Shown: positions 62,901 to 64,000 of the stretch, piece after piece
How positions within the stretch are numbered: position 1 is the first letter of the stretch
Layout of the letters: the number at the start of each line of letters is the position of its first letter
Assembly: GCF_003610895.1 (NCBI RefSeq)
Contig: NZ_MCAS01000056.1
Span: 62,001-126,000, forward strand
Source: Paraburkholderia fungorum
Lineage (GTDB): Bacteria > Pseudomonadota > Gammaproteobacteria > Burkholderiales > Burkholderiaceae
Direction of reading: 5' to 3'
DNA length: 64,000 bases
Translations under genes and position numbers: made by a program
The notes under the pieces: model-generated
The model's database searches: none
Told to the model about the DNA's origin: nothing
The model's input: the letters and a program-made list of their open reading frames with translations, nothing else

Positions 62901-64000
62901 AATCACGAGCTCGGCGGCGCGCAATCCGGCGATAACGTTCTGACGGTTCGCGACGCTCGCCACCGGGTTCGTGCAGATGATCCAGCACGCCTTGATCCCG
63001 CCCGCGGCCATGCGGCTGAACATATCGATCGTGCCGTTGCCGAGCGCCGTTTTCAACGTGCCCTTTGGAATGCCCCACAGGTCTTCGATAAAAACGCGGT
63101 CTTCTTCGACCAGCACCGAACGCTGGCCCGGCAAACCGGGCCCCATGTAGCCCATTTCACGGCCGCCCATTGCATTGGGCTGACCGGTCAGCGAGAACGG
63201 CCCGCTGCCACGGCGGCAAATCTTGCCTGTCGCCAGATGCAGATTGCAAATCGCGTTGGTGTGCCATGTGCCGTGCGTGCTCTGATTGAGGCCCATGGTC
63301 CAGCAGCTCATCCACTCGGGCGCGGCGCCAATCATGCTCGCGGCCTGACGGATGTCCTCGACGGCGAGCCCCGTGATCTCCGCGACTTTTTCGGGCGTGT
63401 AGTCCGCGAGGAAAGCGGGCATCGTGTCCCAGCCCTGGGTGGTCTCAGCGATGAAAACCGCGTCCGTATGGCCGTTTTCATGCAGCAGATGCAGCAGGCC
63501 GTTGAGCAAGGCCAGATCGGTGCCCGGTTTGATCGGCAGAAACAGATCGGCCTTTTCCGCGGTCGTATTGCGGCGCGGATCGACCACGATCAGTTTCGCG
63601 CCGGCCTTCACGCGATCCATCATCCGCAGGAACAGAATCGGATGACAGTCGGCCATATTCGCGCCGATCACGAAGAACAGGTCGGCGTGATCGATGTCTT
63701 CGTAGGATCCCGGCGGCCCGTCCGCACCCAGCGAGAGCTTATAACCACTGCCCGCGCTCGCCATGCACAGACGCGAATTCGATTCGATGTTGTTGGTCCC
63801 GACAAAACCCTTGGCGAGCTTGTTGACGAGATACTGCGCCTCGATCGACATCTGCCCGGACACATAGAACGACAGCGCGTCCGGTCCGTGGGCGTCGAGC
63901 AGGCCGCGCAGACGCGCAGCCGTGTCGCTGATCGCCTGCGCCATCGGCAGCGGCGTCGGATCCTGGCCGCGGGCATGCCGCACGAATGCGCCTTCCAGGC
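59970..64000 (-). CDS. nasA: assimilatory nitrate reductase fused to CysJ-like flavoprotein reductase (partial)
   Basis: The frame is open to the right edge, so the N-terminus (with the 4Fe-4S Cys motif) lies outside. At least 1340 residues are visible. The molybdopterin part includes GFVGTNNIESNSRLCMASA, GANMADCHP, and TGRLQHQWHTMTKTG in the dinucleotide-binding domain. A linker around LTSLLQLPPTPAP resembles the CysJ start, then flavodoxin (LLWASQTGNTES) begins near 61600, FAD-binding RLYSIASSP near 60600, NADPH site GPGTGVAPFRGF near 60390, and a C-terminal YVCGDANRMAKDVD. The fused reductase would draw electrons from NAD(P)H through FAD and FMN. Nitrite reductase genes are not visible. 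Confidence 0.9.
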   Translation of the reverse strand, partial: LEGAFVRHARGQDPTPLPMAQAISDTAARLRGLLDAHGPDALSFYVSGQMSIEAQYLVNKLAKGFVGTNNIESNSRLCMASAGSGYKLSLGADGPPGSYEDIDHADLFFVIGANMADCHPILFLRMMDRVKAGAKLIVVDPRRNTTAEKADLFLPIKPGTDLALLNGLLHLLHENGHTDAVFIAETTQGWDTMPAFLADYTPEKVAEITGLAVEDIRQAASMIGAAPEWMSCWTMGLNQSTHGTWHTNAICNLHLATGKICRRGSGPFSLTGQPNAMGGREMGYMGPGLPGQRSVLVEEDRVFIEDLWGIPKGTLKTALGNGTIDMFSRMAAGGIKACWIICTNPVASVANRQNVIAGLRAAELVISQDAFLDTETNRYADVLLPGALWAEAEGVMINSERNLTLMQKGIEPPGAALPDWQIIARVACEMGFADAFTYGSAEEVFAEITRMSNPKTGYDLRGASHGRLKDTPLQWPLASGDGAERNPIRYLNDGVSQALKERPDGSRPRLVFPTANGKAVFFARAFAAPAELPDREFPIVLNTGRLQHQWHTMTKTGKVAMLNKLNPGPFVEIHPEDAATLGIKARDPVEIRSRRGRAVLPAVVTERVQAGNCFAPMHWNDVFGDDLCINAVTSDAIDAISQQPELKFCAVALSPVAANAIEPVSNEDDETLTDVLAAGVDAATASAIQADTEELDMPRINALTSLLQLPPTPAPSLTEAERTYLAGFVNGLRSVEAQGFDSVPVLPPGAPVDAANRLYVDGLLAGLYSRGGTHAAVPAGALAAPHADAAHTSGVRILRVRPKVTLLWASQTGNTESLTERYATRLMESGFEIRTSCMADYQVSALAKAQYVLLMSSTFGDGDPPDNAQSFWSHLASDAAPRLEGLRYAVLALGDRNYDQFCGHGRRLDERFSAQGALRLMDRVDCDSEYQEQADAWLESIIVRIKEEDAALHAVPPGGMINAVVPGAVPTKTRPAASRLVRNLQLNKQGAAKDTRYFSLSTGDSGLEYEAGDALGVWPSNCPELVDELINLSGLSAEARVNVNVSGAGEMHLADALARHYEIARPSPEALAFIAARSSNGALRDLLCAERKADLKQWLWGQQLADVLHEFPVKLTAVELTGMLKRLQPRLYSIASSPKAHPGEVHLTVAAIRYNNGRRHRKGVSSTFLADRAGDVNVPVFVQKSAHFRPPHVSGTSIIMVGPGTGVAPFRGFLHERRARGDKGRNWLFFGEQHAATDFYYRDELEAMRDSGFLTRLDVAFSRDQTEKIYVQDRMREQGAQLWAWLEEGAHFYVCGDANRMAKDVDATLKHVVAQHGGMSEEKASEYVSHLAQEKRYVRDVY

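Noticed and set aside
1..64000. CRISPR array, tRNA or rRNA genes
   Set aside because: No regularly spaced short direct repeats and no tRNA-like or rRNA-like stretches were seen by eye.

Overview
The window looks like chromosomal DNA of a Burkholderiales bacterium, most probably Paraburkholderia or a close Burkholderia relative. The reasons are high G+C with strong third-position bias, three 16-strand porins of the Burkholderia type, FabV as enoyl reductase, many LysR/AraC regulators each beside a catabolic cassette, and a family of about 200-base intergenic repeats. No rRNA, tRNA or CRISPR array was seen.

Region by region: (1) 1-8.9 kb is accessory and partly A+T-rich. It holds a Tlde1-like (DUF2778) peptidoglycan-toxin candidate with an overlapping small membrane gene, an unusual protein built of tandem winged-HTH units, a NUDIX pair, a BrnT/BrnA toxin-antitoxin module led by an HTH gene, an unidentified A+T-rich gene, a methyltransferase and a GT9 glycosyltransferase. 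(2) 8.9-21.2 kb has an AhpD/azoreductase/cupin operon behind an 18-base palindrome, a lipoprotein, a porin, PBP1A, repeat element 1, fabV, an NlpC/P60-like protein convergent with a Rap1a/Tai-like protein, a chemoreceptor and a GST. (3) 21.3-34.3 kb is a polyamine locus. A leftward operon runs aguB-potG-potH-potI-potF followed by three tandem acetylpolyamine amidohydrolase paralogues. A divergent arm carries an AraC regulator on one side and a PuuA-like glutamine synthetase, a class III aminotransferase and a GntR regulator on the other. Two ATTTGATCAAAT palindromes lie in the divergent gap.

(4) 34.3-38 kb: LysR/tam, a small orphan gene related to the one at 918, and a porin. (5) 38.1-45.9 kb is an aromatic-amine catabolic cassette: APC permease, AraC regulator, copper amine oxidase, an MFS-like gene whose 3' end runs into a repeat, and a phenylacetaldehyde-type dehydrogenase. 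(6) 46.0-46.8 kb is repeat element 2, an inverted copy of element 1. (7) 47-55.3 kb: LysR, then a leftward set of GMC oxidoreductase, enolase-superfamily dehydratase, MFS carrier and AldA-like dehydrogenase, divergent from a porin; this looks like uptake and oxidation of a sugar acid or polyol. (8) 55.3-58.3 kb: an AHSA1/ArsR pair and an MDR alcohol dehydrogenase divergent from its likely LysR regulator. (9) 58.4-64 kb: a NarK-type nitrate carrier and a nitrate reductase fused to a CysJ-like flavoprotein, cut by the right edge.

The main leads are the three tandem HDAC-fold deacetylases with the paired palindromes, the transposase-less inverted-repeat element present as two full copies and one solo arm (the solo arm supplies the stop codon of a membrane gene), two candidate effector/immunity loci without T6SS structural genes nearby, and the tandem winged-HTH protein. 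All functional calls rest on motif reading by eye; no database search was run.
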